Part shown: one piece after another, positions 31,201-43,841 of the stretch
Layout: each line of letters opens with the position of its first letter
Numbering within the stretch: position 1 is the stretch's first letter
Source: Ophioderma brevispina
Taxonomy: Eukaryota > Echinodermata > Ophiuroidea > Amphilepidida > Ophiodermatidae
NCBI GenBank assembly: GCA_023653785.1
Contig: JAMKCH010012367.1
Coordinates: forward strand, 1 to 64,000
DNA length: 64,000 bases
Direction: 5' to 3'
Program-made: the position numbers and the translations under genes
The notes under the pieces: model-generated
What the model saw: only the letters and a program-made list of their open reading frames with translations
The model's database searches: none
Told to the model about the DNA's origin: nothing

Positions 31201-32629
31201 TTCTGAGACAAAGTTGTTTTTTACCCTAACCTTCAATAGTAAAGTTCTTACGGAATTCGTGAATTGCCCATAATCAATAATGTATACCACTGTGGTATTC
31301 ACAGTGTAAATAATAGTATAGTTGGTGCCATATTTTTTTCTCCAAAAAAAGATAGGCCTATCACAGCATACTTACGTGGGCAGTTTTCGTATGAAACCCG
31401 CATAGAGGCCCACGTAAAGTGTATTGTCGGTTTTATCTTCGGCCCAACCAATTATACCTGGTTATCTGCACTTGGTTCGTTTTCTGTAAAAAACTCTAAT
31501 AAGTGGTATAAACATGACAATTAGATAGATATGGTTAAAAATCCGCATTGACGGCATGATCGCAAAATAACAATACACGGTACATGGTGAAAAGTTAGTA
31601 ACTGTATACACACCAAAACGACAGATGCGTGATTGCGTTAATTTGCGGATTTGTTACTGTCTACACACAAAACGACAGATGCTTTATTGCTAATTTTGCG
31701 GATGTAAAATCCGCGTGTAAGAGGCCGATTCGAGCATGTGCTATTCCTTGTCCTCCACCCTATGCAGTATTTCGGTTAGCGATTGCAATTCGGGTAACTC
31801 GCGCACTGCAACTGCTGGTGAAGTATGAACGAACTAAAAGGTCCGCAATGGGCTGCATTTGTGCGTTGCGTTGCGGATGTACCGATCACTTTCTGCCGCA
31901 ACTCAACGCAACGCAGATGTACGTAGTAAAGCCGGAAACGAACACCCCCCTTGCGATTTTATTCCAATGAAGGTAAAGGTTCTCTCATAACTTAGGCATC
32001 TGTGTCGGGTAAGTTGCGTTGCTCGATCTACGGTCGCTATCAAATACTATAATCCGGTACCTCAAAAAAAAAAATTAAAAGTTAATGGATTGCAGTGACA
32101 GAAAGTGATGCGACAGAAAGTCTCGATATATATACTGACAACACAACGCCACAGTGCAGCGAGGTATGAATTCGACCTTACCACTATAAACGCGAGTTTG
32201 TTTTTTTTTTTACAAATTTTATATAAAACTCTCGCACGATTTGAGTAGCACGTTACTATAGAAAGGACATTGAATTGTTGACCTCAGTAAAGCTGAAATA
32301 TTCCGTATTTTCTCCTTTTCCAAAAGAAACTCCCCTGTACCGACGAAACATGTCCATGCTGGTACACTCTGCGCGAATGGATATTTTCTCCCAGACTGGC
32401 TGGCAATCCAAACTGCCCCCCCCCCGCATGGACGGCACTATAAAAATTATGGCAATTACGCATGCAGTTGCAACCTGAAGGCAATGGCCCGTGGCGTTAT
32501 TAGAAGAGAAGAATGCGGTGGTAAACTGACGGGACTACGCGAGAGTTAATTTCTGATCCCTTCTATTTTTATACTATGATTAGATGGAACAAACTATAGA
32601 ATTGGTCTCATCTGAACTATGAAGTGCCG
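31201..32629. other. unannotated stretch with a short direct duplication
   Basis: ACACAAAACGACAGATGC and following TTGCGGAT words occur at 31610-31655 and again at 31666-31705. Frames in this stretch do not resemble known proteins. Confidence 0.4.
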
Positions 32630-33656
32630 ACGCGCGCGTATTATGGCCAAGCCATAAAGGCCATAAAAGTATTGCGCAACGCGTTTGCGACATTTCGGCA
32701 ACGTCGTTTGCCGAGAGGAAAGTAGCAACGCGTTTTGGCGTGTTCGGCCAATTAGAAGGACGGATTTCTGGGGACGTATTTCAAAATTAGACCCACAACG
32801 CGTTGAAAGTATCTGCAACGCGGTTTGTGGAAACTCACACGCGTTGAAGCCTTCACAAGGCGTCGCGACCTCACAACGCGTGGATACCTTCACACGCGTT
32901 GCGAAGGTTCACAAAGCCATAAGGGTCATAAACGTATACCGCAACGCGTTGTGAGAAAGTAGCAACGAGTTGCAAAACTTTCGGCAAACGCGTTGCTGCC
33001 ACGGCCAAATCAAATCATGAATTTCTGTGACGTATTTCAAAAATAGTCAACAACGCGTTGCGGCAATAGTTATGACCCTTATGGCATTCACAACGCGTTG
33101 CAAGCCTTCACAACGTTGCGAGCTTCCAACGCGTTGTAAAAACTTAACAACGCGGTGTGAAGGCAATAGGGTCATACGTAATGCCGCAATGCGTTGTGAA
33201 GGGTGCAACGCGTTTGTGAAGGTCCGCAACGGCGTTGTGAGATTTCATTTTTGAAATACGTCACAGAAATTCATGATTTGATTGGCCGAAACCGCAACAC
33301 GTAGTTGCCAAAATGTCGAAACGCGTTGTGACTTTATCACAACGCGTTGCGGCAATACGTTATGACCCTTATGGCTTTGGTCATCGCAACGGCGTTGTTG
33401 TGAAGCTTGAAACGCGTTGTGGAAGCTCGCAAACGCGTTGTGAAGATTGCAAAGCGTTGCAAAGGCCTCTAGCAACGCGTTTGGGTATATTTTTTGAAAT
33501 TACGTCACAGAAATTCATGATTTTGATAGGCCTACACCGCAACGCGTTGCCGAAATGTCGCAACGCGTTGCGAAATGTCGCAACGCGTCTTCTACTTTCG
33601 CAACGCGTTGCGGTAATGCGTTATGGCCTTTATGGCTTGCCATACCGCGTATACCT
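32630..33656. mobile_element. foldback element with CAACGCGTTG-rich arms
   Basis: The two halves are reverse complements: the left arm starts TTATGGCCAAGCCATAAAGG and the right arm ends CCTTTATGGCTTGCCATA. Inside each arm lie an ATTTCTG-x-GACGTATTTCAAAA block and many copies of the self-complementary CAACGCGTTG (at least nine exact, many one base off). A candidate 7 bp target duplication, AGTGCCG, flanks it at 32623-32629 and 33657-33663. Foldback elements with repeat-built arms are known (Drosophila FB, sea urchin TU). The long open frames here exist because the short repeat lacks stop codons. Confidence 0.85.
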
Positions 33657-33663
33657 AGTGCCG

Positions 33664-35676
33664 CCTTCCGTTGCAATGCGCTTGTGCTTTGCCTACGCGC
33701 GCGCTGAAAGCTGGTGCAATGTATCGCCCGTTCGTTGCTACTTCGTACTTCCGAGCTGGACAGAGTATACGGATATGACTAAAACTATATGGTGTGGAGG
33801 AGTATTAGAACAAAATAGATACGAAGCGCGAGCTCCGCTAGTTGGACTAATGCACTGTGATAAGAATTTTGTGATATCGTATGTAAAAACAATTCGGGCA
33901 ATAGTTAGAAATATACCACTTGGACAAATTTTGGTGTTCCATGAAATATTCGCTCTTCACTCTGTTCACTCGCTCCCCTCGTTCTGCGGGGGCAAAAAGA
34001 CTGTTAGCAGGCTAGATTGCGCGACGCAATGTTGTAAGCCGGTAGTATGTAATTCGTAGGCCGTAGCACTAGTTGGGGCGTTTCAGTATAATTGGCGCCT
34101 GCTATATTTGTGGTGCAAATGATTTTATACCGTTACTCCTGTGGCAAACATCCCTTTCGAATTTTCCTACCACTAATACAGCCGGAGTGCCTACTGGGAG
34201 GTTGTTTTCTCGTCTTTCCAATAGATGCACTCCTCTTAAAACCGTCTCAACGATAAGGGTCACCGTTCCCATCAATCTGTAAAAACGGGCAGCATTCTAA
34301 AAAACAATAAAAAATGCGTGCGAAATTGTCTTGTCAGGAGTGGTAGTTGAACCAAATGGAAAGAGAGCGAGAGAGAAAGAGAGAGAGACTGATTGTTGAC
34401 TGTTTTGTAAACCTCATGGGAAGAGGGGGGTAATGGTTTAGAGTTTGTCTTGTTGGCTTCAGACAGGCTCAATGTATTCAGCGCGGGCGCAGGACACGGG
34501 GGCATACAAAATGCGGGATCCTCAGACCCCGTGCTAAATATGGTAGCCGTTATGCATAAAAAACATGTTTTTATAGGTGGCCGGGCTAACTAAAAAACGT
34601 TTTTGTTTTAGGTATGGGAAAACATATAGGTGCTTTAGGCTTTATTGGTGCCTTGTAACCCCACACCCATTGTTATTGGTGTGGGGTGGGTGGCCATCAG
34701 GGTCCCGTAGAAGGGTTGGTACTCACGGGTAGTATATTCTGAATTCAGAATCATTAGAGGATCAAATGTCGGCGTCGTAGGTTCACCTGCAGGCAATACA
34801 ATCTGTGAGGCCAAAACAAGGCGCCAGATGGGCTGTGGAAATGGATAGGCCCAATCCTATTTGACTCTATGAACACAAATATTAAAACAAATACCATGAA
34901 ACATCTATACCTTTTGCAATCATTTGAGGGGGATTAAGACGTAGACGGCTTACTGTAAAATCTGCGCCTTAAGCAATGTTACGAGTTTAAACATGTCCTC
35001 ATCAATGGAAAACAAAATCTGATCAAGGGTCTAGCCTGCAGACATACTAGTACTGTACAGATACGTCCTGTCAAACAAATTTTGAGAAGCATTAAAACAA
35101 GTCTATTGCATCACTCTATGCAAGATATCTCACACAAAGACATGTCTCCATGCATTAAGACTTGTTTAAAATGTAAGGCATACAGCTACAGATATGCCTT
35201 TATTTTTCATGACCAAAATATACATAATGGATAAAAAATACAACAATATAAATAAATACAGTGTTCACCGAACGCATGCGTGTCTTCTGCCGTCGCGCGC
35301 GGTTTAAAGTTCACATGAACCAAGGTCACATGAGGTTACCAACACGTGGGACACTATACCCAATGACCATTGCATCCAAACAAGTACCATGAAAATTGAT
35401 CGGCATATGTGGATACACAAAGTAATTTGATAATTCTGACCATTTTGGGGCCATCCATTCCTCTTGATGAATTTTGACCCCACACGCGAGAGGGGTAACT
35501 GTGTGACACTATCCAAGGTCCATTATATGCAAGTGGCATGAATATGCAATTCTCGCAATTCGATGCGCCGGCAACGATTGCCTCGGAGAGGCGATGTTTT
35601 CCGACTATATACTTGCGTATTAATCCAATAGAATGGCGTCAAAGTCAAAAGCACTTGACGAAATATGCTGACGAGA
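33664..35676. other. unannotated stretch with a GA microsatellite
   Basis: A short (GA)n tract lies at about 34358-34390 and a CCCCACACC/GGTGTGGGG hairpin at 34663-34690. No gene recognised. Confidence 0.4.
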
Positions 35677-35748
35677 AGGCAAGGTGGTCGAGCGGTCTAA
35701 GGCGATGAATCGTCGGAAGGGTCCTCGTTCGAGAGTCAGGTTTCTTGA
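35677..35748 (+). ncRNA. tRNA-like SINE head
   Basis: GGTGGTCGAGCGGTCTAAGG matches the A-box and D-arm of tRNA-Leu/Ser-type genes, and CTCGTTCGAGAGTC about 40 bases on resembles the B-box and T-loop. The acceptor stem and anticodon arm do not pair well, so this is a tRNA-derived retroelement head rather than a working tRNA. A ~170 bp tail follows. Confidence 0.6.
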
Positions 35749-35925
35749 TCATGTGATAGTTCTCTCAAGGTCGGAAATTGTATAAGTGTGAATATGGAAT
35801 TTCTCCTCGCTCCCACCCATTGCGTAGATAGAATGTAGGTGTATACAATGGGTGCCGTTTTATCCACAATCCTTAATTACGGAGGGTTGGGGACGTGGAC
35901 CCATGCGTATATATCACTGACCTTT

Positions 35926-36087
35926 ACGTAATAGATAAAGAATGAGAAGCACACCGTTATGAAAAATAATGGTGTTTTGATAAGGTCTGGTGAGCCTGTT
36001 AGACTAACAGGCAAGCCAGACCTTATCAAAACTCCATTATTTTTCAAAACGGTGTGTTTTGAATTCTTTATCTTTCATATACGTCGT
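35926..36087. repeat. near-perfect long palindrome
   Basis: Two arms of about 80 bp meet at 36003 with almost no loop (CTGTTAG A CTAACAG). They share GATAAAGAAT, CACACCG, GAAAAATAATGG, and TTTTGATAAGGTCTGG. It would form a stable hairpin or cruciform. It may be the remnant of a MITE or the tail of the adjoining SINE. Confidence 0.85.
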
Positions 36088-38639
36088 GACAAGAACGAAA
36101 AACGATTTTATATAATTATTCAGTAAAATTGAGAATATATTTCGTGTTTTTTTTTAATATCTTGAAGCCGCGTTACTTTTTTTCTTAATTAAAAACACCA
36201 ATTGTGCTGTTATGTTCACTTGTGCAGGAGTCTAACACCAAGGTCTAGTCGATAATAGGTTTACTCTTCTGGAGAGATAATCTTATTGTCGAGGAAAGCC
36301 TGATCTCATTTAGAAATGGTCCCATCTGTTGAGAAGATTAACCTATTGACTGGTTAATCTGTGTCTAATGGTTATTTAGTAGGCAGGTTTGGATATTTAA
36401 GTATAGTTCAATTCAAATAACCCTTTCACACTTATATCTAACCCCGGATTCTGACCACGAATTAAAGATCTTGATACAGAGTTATCCGCGGTGGACTACC
36501 GAATGTTTGTCACGCGGACATGTTAGTTCGCAAGAAGTTTTAGCGAAGAGATATCCTATCTTCGGCAATTTCTTGATAGGCTATGTCTTAATACCAGACC
36601 TCTGACAGGGAATCACCCAATGGTTACCCCTCAGGCAACCGCCATTGGAACATTGCGTCAAGCTTGTTTGCATATCTATCTGCGCAAATCCGGGCCGGCG
36701 ATAGCATCATCGTCTCATTATGCATCACAGAGCGCATTATGGCAATAGCATAAGCTGGTTGCCTGTCTGCCCCCCTGCATATGGGCCTTGTTATTCCCTT
36801 AGCTGTCGAAGCAATGTAAAGATGCCCACCCGCGGAAGCGTCCAAACGGAGTGTGATGTATGAACGTGAAAATCTGATTACAGGAATCGGCAGACTCCAC
36901 GTCAATTCCCAATTGATGGTGTTGCCATGTCTTAACGCGACTCACTACAACTACAGTTGTCGCATAACGAAAAACAAAGTAGACATTCCCTTCCTTGTTT
37001 ATACATCCTCCCTCATGTTGTGAACTCCCGTATTCAGATGATCTGGGATTACGGTGAAGCAATTTTCCACGGGTTCCCATTTTAAAGTCAGCACCATTTT
37101 AAATGCTTTTCGAAGAGTCCCCCAGACTTTGAATCACTATCTTGGCTGGTCGTTGCGAACATGTATTAGAGGTAATCCGACAATCACAATAGCTTGTGGT
37201 AGTGATCGCCTGTGCGTTCTCGTTGTTATTTCACCATAGGAGTAAAATTTTACGACTTGTGCCTTTAAAATAGTGAAGAAAATTGGCACAACGTGCACTC
37301 ACTACTTTGGCGATCGGAATTGATGCAGATAAGCTAAACAGTAGATATCAATCTATGTTCCCAAGACTTTTCTAATGAGTTCTTTCACCCTTGTTTATTT
37401 CTTTCATTTGGAACCCCACTCTGAGACCAGAAGTGTTTTCCTAGAATTTTCTTTTGTTCAATTGTCCTTTTTGTTTAAACCATGAATATTCATCAGACCG
37501 TTGTTTTTCTCCGAAGGTGTCCAAGACCACTTTCGGAAAAAAATAACGGTGTGATGAATATCCATAGGTTTCACTAACGGTCTCCTCTGACCGCTTCGTA
37601 ACTATAGATGCATTGAACAAAAGACGCTAATACCATGGGATAGCTCTATGTTCTATTGTTATACAAGATTCCTTTAACTAACTTTGGACAAGTGTAATGC
37701 CTTGTTTCCCGCCATATTGTCAAGGTCAAAAGCAACTTCCTGATGATTCAATCGGCGACTCAGACACACTATCCATGTGTATTGTGAGAGGGTCAGTGGT
37801 CTAAACATTGGAACTACAGAAGTATCCTAACCTGATTACACGACTAGGCTAGAAGTGTACCTACCGCGCCCATATCTTCTTTCTTGAGGTTAACCGGGGG
37901 ACCGATAGGCAGACTGGAAGGCCAACTATTGGACTGGAACGTCCAAAGTTGAAACGCCAGTTTTCTGTCAACAAGAAGGAATGTGGTTGAATGCCTCGAG
38001 GGCTTTTGGGTCATCATCTTCGGACGTGCATACCGCTTGTTGGCCATTTCGATACGTCCCTTTATGGATCCCTCCATCTGAGTACAACCTAAACAAAAGG
38101 ATACTGGAGATGTTATTCTTAAAGACACTAATCAAAGCTTTTGCCCCGCTTCGCGCGGGGCACCGCACATGATTTTAATGGAGCTGTCACTAAAACGGGT
38201 TTGGTCCACTCCTCGGCTCATGCCCCGCAAAACTTCAAGTGAGACAGTACGATTTTTCTCCACCCTCTTTATTTGCCCTTTTAATGCCTCAATGTTTATG
38301 TCAGAGCTGTCAAAGTTTAGGCCCCCTCTCTCAACATGCGCTTGAAGCCAGTGAAACATATTAATACCGCCAAATTAAATGTGCAAACTAAGGAACTCGC
38401 ACACTCCCAAGACCCCCCAGTTGGGTCTAGGGTCGGAGGAAAGGGGCTTCTCAGTGAGCTTCTAAACTGGGGAATGAGGGACGCCCTCTTGGGAAGATAT
38501 GGCCTATTTGTCCATGTTTTGTGCATATTCTTGCTCCTGCCATGCACCGCTGAGCTACGGATGGGTGGCCGATGCTGTTATAGGCCTACCTTGGCTCCAT
38601 CATAGTGCCCTTCTTGCCTGTTCCGTATCTGTTCCCCTG
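36088..38639. other. unannotated stretch
   Basis: No recognised gene. Two overlapping minus-strand frames at 36624-37080 and two at 37844-38168 are open for 60-110 codons but have no family signature. Another mutually overlapping pair lies at 38132-38605. Confidence 0.35.
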
Positions 38640-38960
38640 TCGGGTGACGGCGCCGCCTTTTTTTTTTTTTTTGGGGGGGGGGGGGGCGGGGTGGGGGGGG
38701 GGGTGTTCGGGTAGGTTCGCGAGAAGTTACATTTTTATGGGAGCCAATTTGCGATATGTTTAACCACTATGTCCCAAATTGCTTTTTTGCCAAAATTTGT
38801 TGATTGTTTTGCCCACACTATTTTGGCCAAATCTAGTATTTTTTCTGGGGGGGAGAGGGGCTTTTCTGGCCGGGGAGACTGGAAAAAGAAAAAAATGCGG
38901 GGAATGCCACACCCCCACCCACATGCTCCCCTGACAAAACCAGCAGGCCTACTTTTGCTC
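38640..38960. repeat. poly-T/poly-G tract with dispersed repeat
   Basis: A T run followed by a long G run (38656-38701) precedes a copy of the GCCAAAATTTG family also at 3.35-3.87 kb, with ACTGGAAAAAGAAAAA and CCACACCCCCACCC downstream in the same order. Confidence 0.6.
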
Positions 38961-40439
38961 CGATCTTAACGTACAATTCGGTGTTCACTAAATTTGTCAT
39001 GCAATTTTAAATGAAATTTATAACCATGAAATATCTGTTGACTGCACATAAATTGAATGCAACACGCGTCGAGAGGACTTATCGCCTAACAATGATTACC
39101 AACCTGATTTTGGCATTAGACTTACAAAATTGAGATATTGTAATTATGTCAATTTTAGAATTCAAAGATACATTAAAAAAACAAAAAGATTCTCGTACTT
39201 GGTTTGTAATGATCCCGGTATTACATTCATGATTGAACAGTACGGACGATCCCACCATCTACGATTCACGGTATTTGGATTTTGCATCTTGATCTCCCGG
39301 CTTCCATATTGGCAAAATATATAGCTCTGGTTCAAGAGCCCTCGTTTTTTTTTTGTTTGTGGGGCCGGGGGGGGGGGGGGGGTTTACAAGTACGCGGTAT
39401 TTGCATGGCCCTAAACCTACGGAACTGTTTCTGGCTCTCACATCCTCTCACATCAAAACGGATTGAATAATCGCGGAAACTTTATGTTGGTGGGGGTAAG
39501 GCAATTCCCCGGGTGTGTTTTGGTAGGGGACGTGTGCCCTTCCGCTAAGACGGAATAGCAACCCATAGCATAGAAACCTGTTGTTTGCACAAAAGGGACC
39601 AAACCTATAAAAGTTTCTCAGCGATGGAAAATCGGCCATCATGTAACCCCATTTGCCCGATTTATATGTCTCCCAACATGTGGCATTTTTTAAAGAATTT
39701 TTGCTCAGGAGTGAAGAAATTGACGATTTCTCACAATTTGAGGAAAATTTTTAGGCTTCGTTGAGAATGTGACTAATTTTGTCCAAATTTTGAGAAAACC
39801 TTTGACTTGGCATTATACGCAAATTGTTTTCTCCGAGTGGAGAAATTTTGACGAATGCCAACAATTTTTAGAATGATGGCTTCCGATTGAAAAAGTTGAA
39901 CTAATTTTCCACAAATGTGAGAAACCTTTGAAAAAGACACCCATGTGCTATACCAACATTAATTGCCATGAAAATTTATATACCATAAGGCTGAATGGAC
40001 GCTGGTCTGTTGCACGACCCGTATGAGGCATTGTTTAGAACCATCAAAATTAAATCTGTTGTATATAGGCCTCTTTAAATCTTTGGGCCATGAAAAAAAT
40101 TTTGAACAAAAACCGCTCATTTGCTATACCAAATTGGCATGAAAAGGAGTTTTATCTACCATACCAGAATGGGGAAAATGGGACGCGGATGTTCTGTGGC
40201 ACCATCCCCCGTAATGGTCATTGTTGGAAACTTGCCCCCCCTCTTGCCTCCCCCTGAAAATATTAGTGTTTACATAGGCATACACTGTATTAACAAATTT
40301 TAATATATGGCTTGCCCCCCTGAAAAGCTTTGTGCCCCCCCCCCTGAAAAAAAGCACGACCAGCCCCTGGTCATTTGTGTGGAGAACCCCCTGAGAGCAA
40401 GTCTAATCCAAATTAAAGCTCATATACTTAATTCGGGCC
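38961..40439. other. unannotated stretch with repeat fragments
   Basis: A poly-G tract occurs at 39365-39382. GGCATGAAAA / TGTGGCACCATCCCC words at 40080-40230 preview the repeat beginning at 40440, suggesting a nested partial copy. No gene. Confidence 0.4.
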
Positions 40440-41835
40440 ATGAGAACATTTGGAAAAACCCCACCCATTTTGCGCTATAACCCAAAAGTTGGCATGAAAA
40501 AAGGGATCATTGATTACCAGAAGTTGAAAATGGTAACCGATGTCTGTGGCACATCCCCGTATGGTCGTTGTGTTGATACCCCCCCCCCCCCCCCACGGGT
40601 CTTGCTACTCATCAAATTACAGTCTTTATTCCTGAAATCGGGGCCGCCCTCTTAATTGCCTGCCACTGCAGGTTGTAACCAGACCTGCTTTCTCGAGCTA
40701 ATAAATTAGTACTCGCTAAGTAGAACCCGACATGCTTCTTCGGGCTAATACAATTAGTATCCTAAGTATATTACTTTAGGCCTAAATCTTGTTTTTATAA
40801 TTGTCATATCGCACCTTCACACAAGCCATGCAGTATACAAATTATACCAAGACGCGAGTGCATAGATCATGCGCTAGTGTCCCAGCACTGACCCTCTACA
40901 CATCAGCTTCTTGTTTCTAATGGTGTCCGGCGGCAGGTCACAATTGATTTTCTTCCAAATCGTTATATAATGATCCATATGCCTAATAATGAACAAAAAA
41001 TACTTAAACGTATTGGTTTCACCTGATATAGGGTATATTAGTCCTCTTATTTTTTTTGTTTCCAAAAAATAAATAATTTAGAATAAATATCAAGAGGTCA
41101 ACTCGCCAACTGCGATCACGATGTAACGCGAGAACAAAAAGCACGAATTTGCGCAAAATAACACGTTGTTGATCATTAGAAATGCTTTCAATGATTAAAT
41201 ATAGTAGTAAATCATCTTGAATGTGTTTACAGTAGCCTTCTTATGTTCGCTTTAATCACCAAGAAATAAAGAATTTTTACATAGAAAGGCACAAAAAGGT
41301 CCAAACTCGAAGGCCATGGGTAATCAAGCCACAACATGAATGATCCTCGTACCGTAGACTATTGTACCCACCATTAAAGTACTTACTCTTTGTCAAACCA
41401 AGGGAATTCAATACTCATGTACGACTGTTTGACAAACATTTTAGCTCGTTTACAACACGTTTTATTGCAATTCGGTCATGAAAATCTAAAATCATCTATC
41501 AGCAGTTTGTTTTAATCCAAAAACCCGAGCATCGAGAGACCACGATTGAATGTATTACCTACCTGAAGGGTACACATTCAACAATGGCGACCTCCATTCA
41601 AGACGCATTTACTACTGTTTACACATGTTTTAGCTATGTTTACAACCCGTATTTTGCAATCTCAAGGAAATCTAAATCATCTAAGATCATTGAATACAAA
41701 ACCGAGCAATCGAGAGACACGATGGGCGAAAGGTATTACCTGAAATGGGTAGCACATTCACATGCGACCTCCGGGTCAACATGTCAGGCCTCCGATAAAA
41801 ACAAGAACATGGACGTTTCGGTCTTTATATAAGAT
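40440..41835. repeat. about 1.4 kb dispersed repeat, copy 2
   Basis: Same orientation as 5030-6235. The segment carrying GAGCAATCGAGAGACACGATG, CATTCACATGCGACCTC and CGGTCTTTATATAAG near the end is itself partly repeated (about 41450-41600 and 41640-41835), as at 6.0-7.0 kb. Confidence 0.6.
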
Positions 41836-43228
41836 TTATTACAATAGAAAAGCCACGTGAAGTATCTTAATCAATTTTCCACATACATCGAAACTCGACT
41901 TTGGTTTCAGCGTATGTATGTCCGGAGGTCCGTATGTGCCGCCAGCTTTTGAATAAATGAGGCGTCGCGGAGCTGATTTGAGCCCCAAAAATGGGGTCTC
42001 CGAGTACGTTTACGAAATATTCCACGATTACCTCAATTTTCAGCTACTTTTGGAGGTTTGTCGAAGAAATCTGGTAGAATGTGGCTTTGTACATGAAAAG
42101 TAGGGTCTCTGGAACTAATGGTCGAAAATGGGTCACTTGGAGCTGTTAAAGGAGCCTGAAACTGGAGGGGCTATAGGTGGCATCATACCCATACTACCGC
42201 CCATTGAGAACCCCCGGGAAGGGAGGTAGGTGGGTGTGTGGGTGGAGTATACGTGTGTATATCCATACCTTCCCGAATTAACTGCGTTTTTGTTTCAACT
42301 GTTTTCAAAAACACGTTCGGACCCTTTCCTTTTTAAGTGGACATTTCCCCCTGACCTATAATAAAAATAACTCTACCATCCTTTTTTGCGGTGATCGTCA
42401 GGTGGGTCGGCATTTTTTGTTCCTCTAGGGACTTTAAGGGTGAGGAGTGCATGTGTAATTGTTCATTTCTATGTGACATGTTAAACGCTTTTGTAACTTT
42501 GATTGGAAATGGATTACCTCAGTCCTTACCGACATGTAATGATATTCCAGTTTGCCGAAGCTGCTTGTATCGGATGTATGGCGACGACCTTGTCTTTCCT
42601 CATTTCGAAACGTCCCAGTTCATAGGCATAATGCCGAAGCCCCGCACAGTAGTCTTCTCTCCCGAAAAACATAACTAAAGAAAGTAAGAGATATACAGAG
42701 TTTTGTGTTTGTTTTAAATCGGAGAGGACAAAGTATTTGACAGTCGGGGACCCGCCAATTGATCAATGTTTATAAAAAATCTCATATCGATTACAAACAA
42801 TCTCTTAAAATCTATAAACCCTCCAAACCCAACCGCAGCCCGAGTTTAGAAAGTCATGTAAAAAACTCAGCATATCAGTCTAGGGCATTTTCAATCATTT
42901 GACAGATAAGTACCCATTTGAATCGCTTGTATATTTTTCATCTTCCATAATTACACCATCTTTTTCTAAATGAAATTATGGGTGGCTCAAAATATAGTAG
43001 ATAGCATTATACATGTAGTACATTTATTTTCATAACAAACAGTATTGATTTTTTGGTGGGCCGCCGCATAGCTGGCAGGACCACTATTTGCAATCCGTCT
43101 CCGTTTTGCGTGTGTAGGGTGTTGTACTTTTGTATGGTGTCATGAAAAATGTTTTTTTTATTGGAGCGAGCCCCCGCGAAAGCCGAAGAACCGCCACACA
43201 TTCTGGTTTGTTTTTTTGTTTTATAGTG
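41836..43228. other. unannotated stretch
   Basis: No gene recognised. The 95-codon plus-strand frame at 42391-42678 contains YGDD by chance, without other reverse-transcriptase motifs. Confidence 0.35.
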
Positions 43229-43841
43229 CACTGTAAAGACAGTGTTAGAAAGTGAAGGCAATGTGGTGTTTAGAGGGTAAATGTTTAGCATTAAACACTT
43301 TGGTTGGTATTATGAAAGGGAGTCTAACTTTTAGTCTGGGTGAAATCAGAGTAGTTCCTACAAGAGTGGACTTTTTTCCTTTCAAAATACTGTCAAAGTT
43401 TAAATGTAACGGGTGAGAAAATCCTCATGAATGGGCTGTTATTTCCAACTATCCATGTGGAACTTTCTCACCCATTACAGCAATTTTTAAAGTATGTCGG
43501 CGGAAGGAAAAAAAAGGTCCACTCATGTAGGACTAACCTGGTTTAAACCCGGGCACTAAAGTTAGACTCCTTTTCAGAATAACAGCCTTGTGTGTAGATA
43601 TTAAACACATGGTGTTAGAAAATAACAGAGTGTTTAGATATTTGGACATGTTAGAGATTAAACGTTTAATCTATAAACATGCAAATATCTAGACACCAAC
43701 TGTTAATTTCTAAACACCAACCAAATGTTTAATTGGTCTAAACACCATTTGTTTAAAATTTTCTAAACACAAAGGGTTTAATTGCATAAAAATTTACCCT
43801 CAAAACACATTGCCTTCACTTTCTAAACATGTTTTAGAGTG
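43229..43841. mobile_element. 613 bp foldback MITE-like element
   Basis: Inverted arms of about 200-270 bp. The outer part shares TTAGAAAGTGAAGGCAATGT and GAGGGTAAA; the inner part shares GGAGTCTAACTTT, AGTGGAC-x-TTTTTT and GGGTGAGAAA. Ends read CACTGT and, on the other strand, CACTCT. The right half is filled with TAAACAC-type words. No coding capacity. Confidence 0.8.

Noticed and set aside
33313..34059. Longest open frame in the window, 248 codons on the plus strand
   Set aside because: Its first half is the CAACGCGTTG array, which lacks stops in several frames on both strands; the second half shows no domain.
36624..37080. Two overlapping minus-strand frames of 93 codons
   Set aside because: They overlap in different frames and neither resembles a known family.
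37844..38168. Minus-strand frames after a TTTTGTTTAG acceptor, considered as cyclase ectodomain or kinase-start exon
   Set aside because: Two frames are open and neither shows the conserved CGF or WPGG region; the resemblance of GGIHKGTYRNGQ to a glycine-rich loop is too short.
42391..42678. YGDD in a 95-codon frame, considered as reverse transcriptase
   Set aside because: No other reverse-transcriptase motif is present around it.
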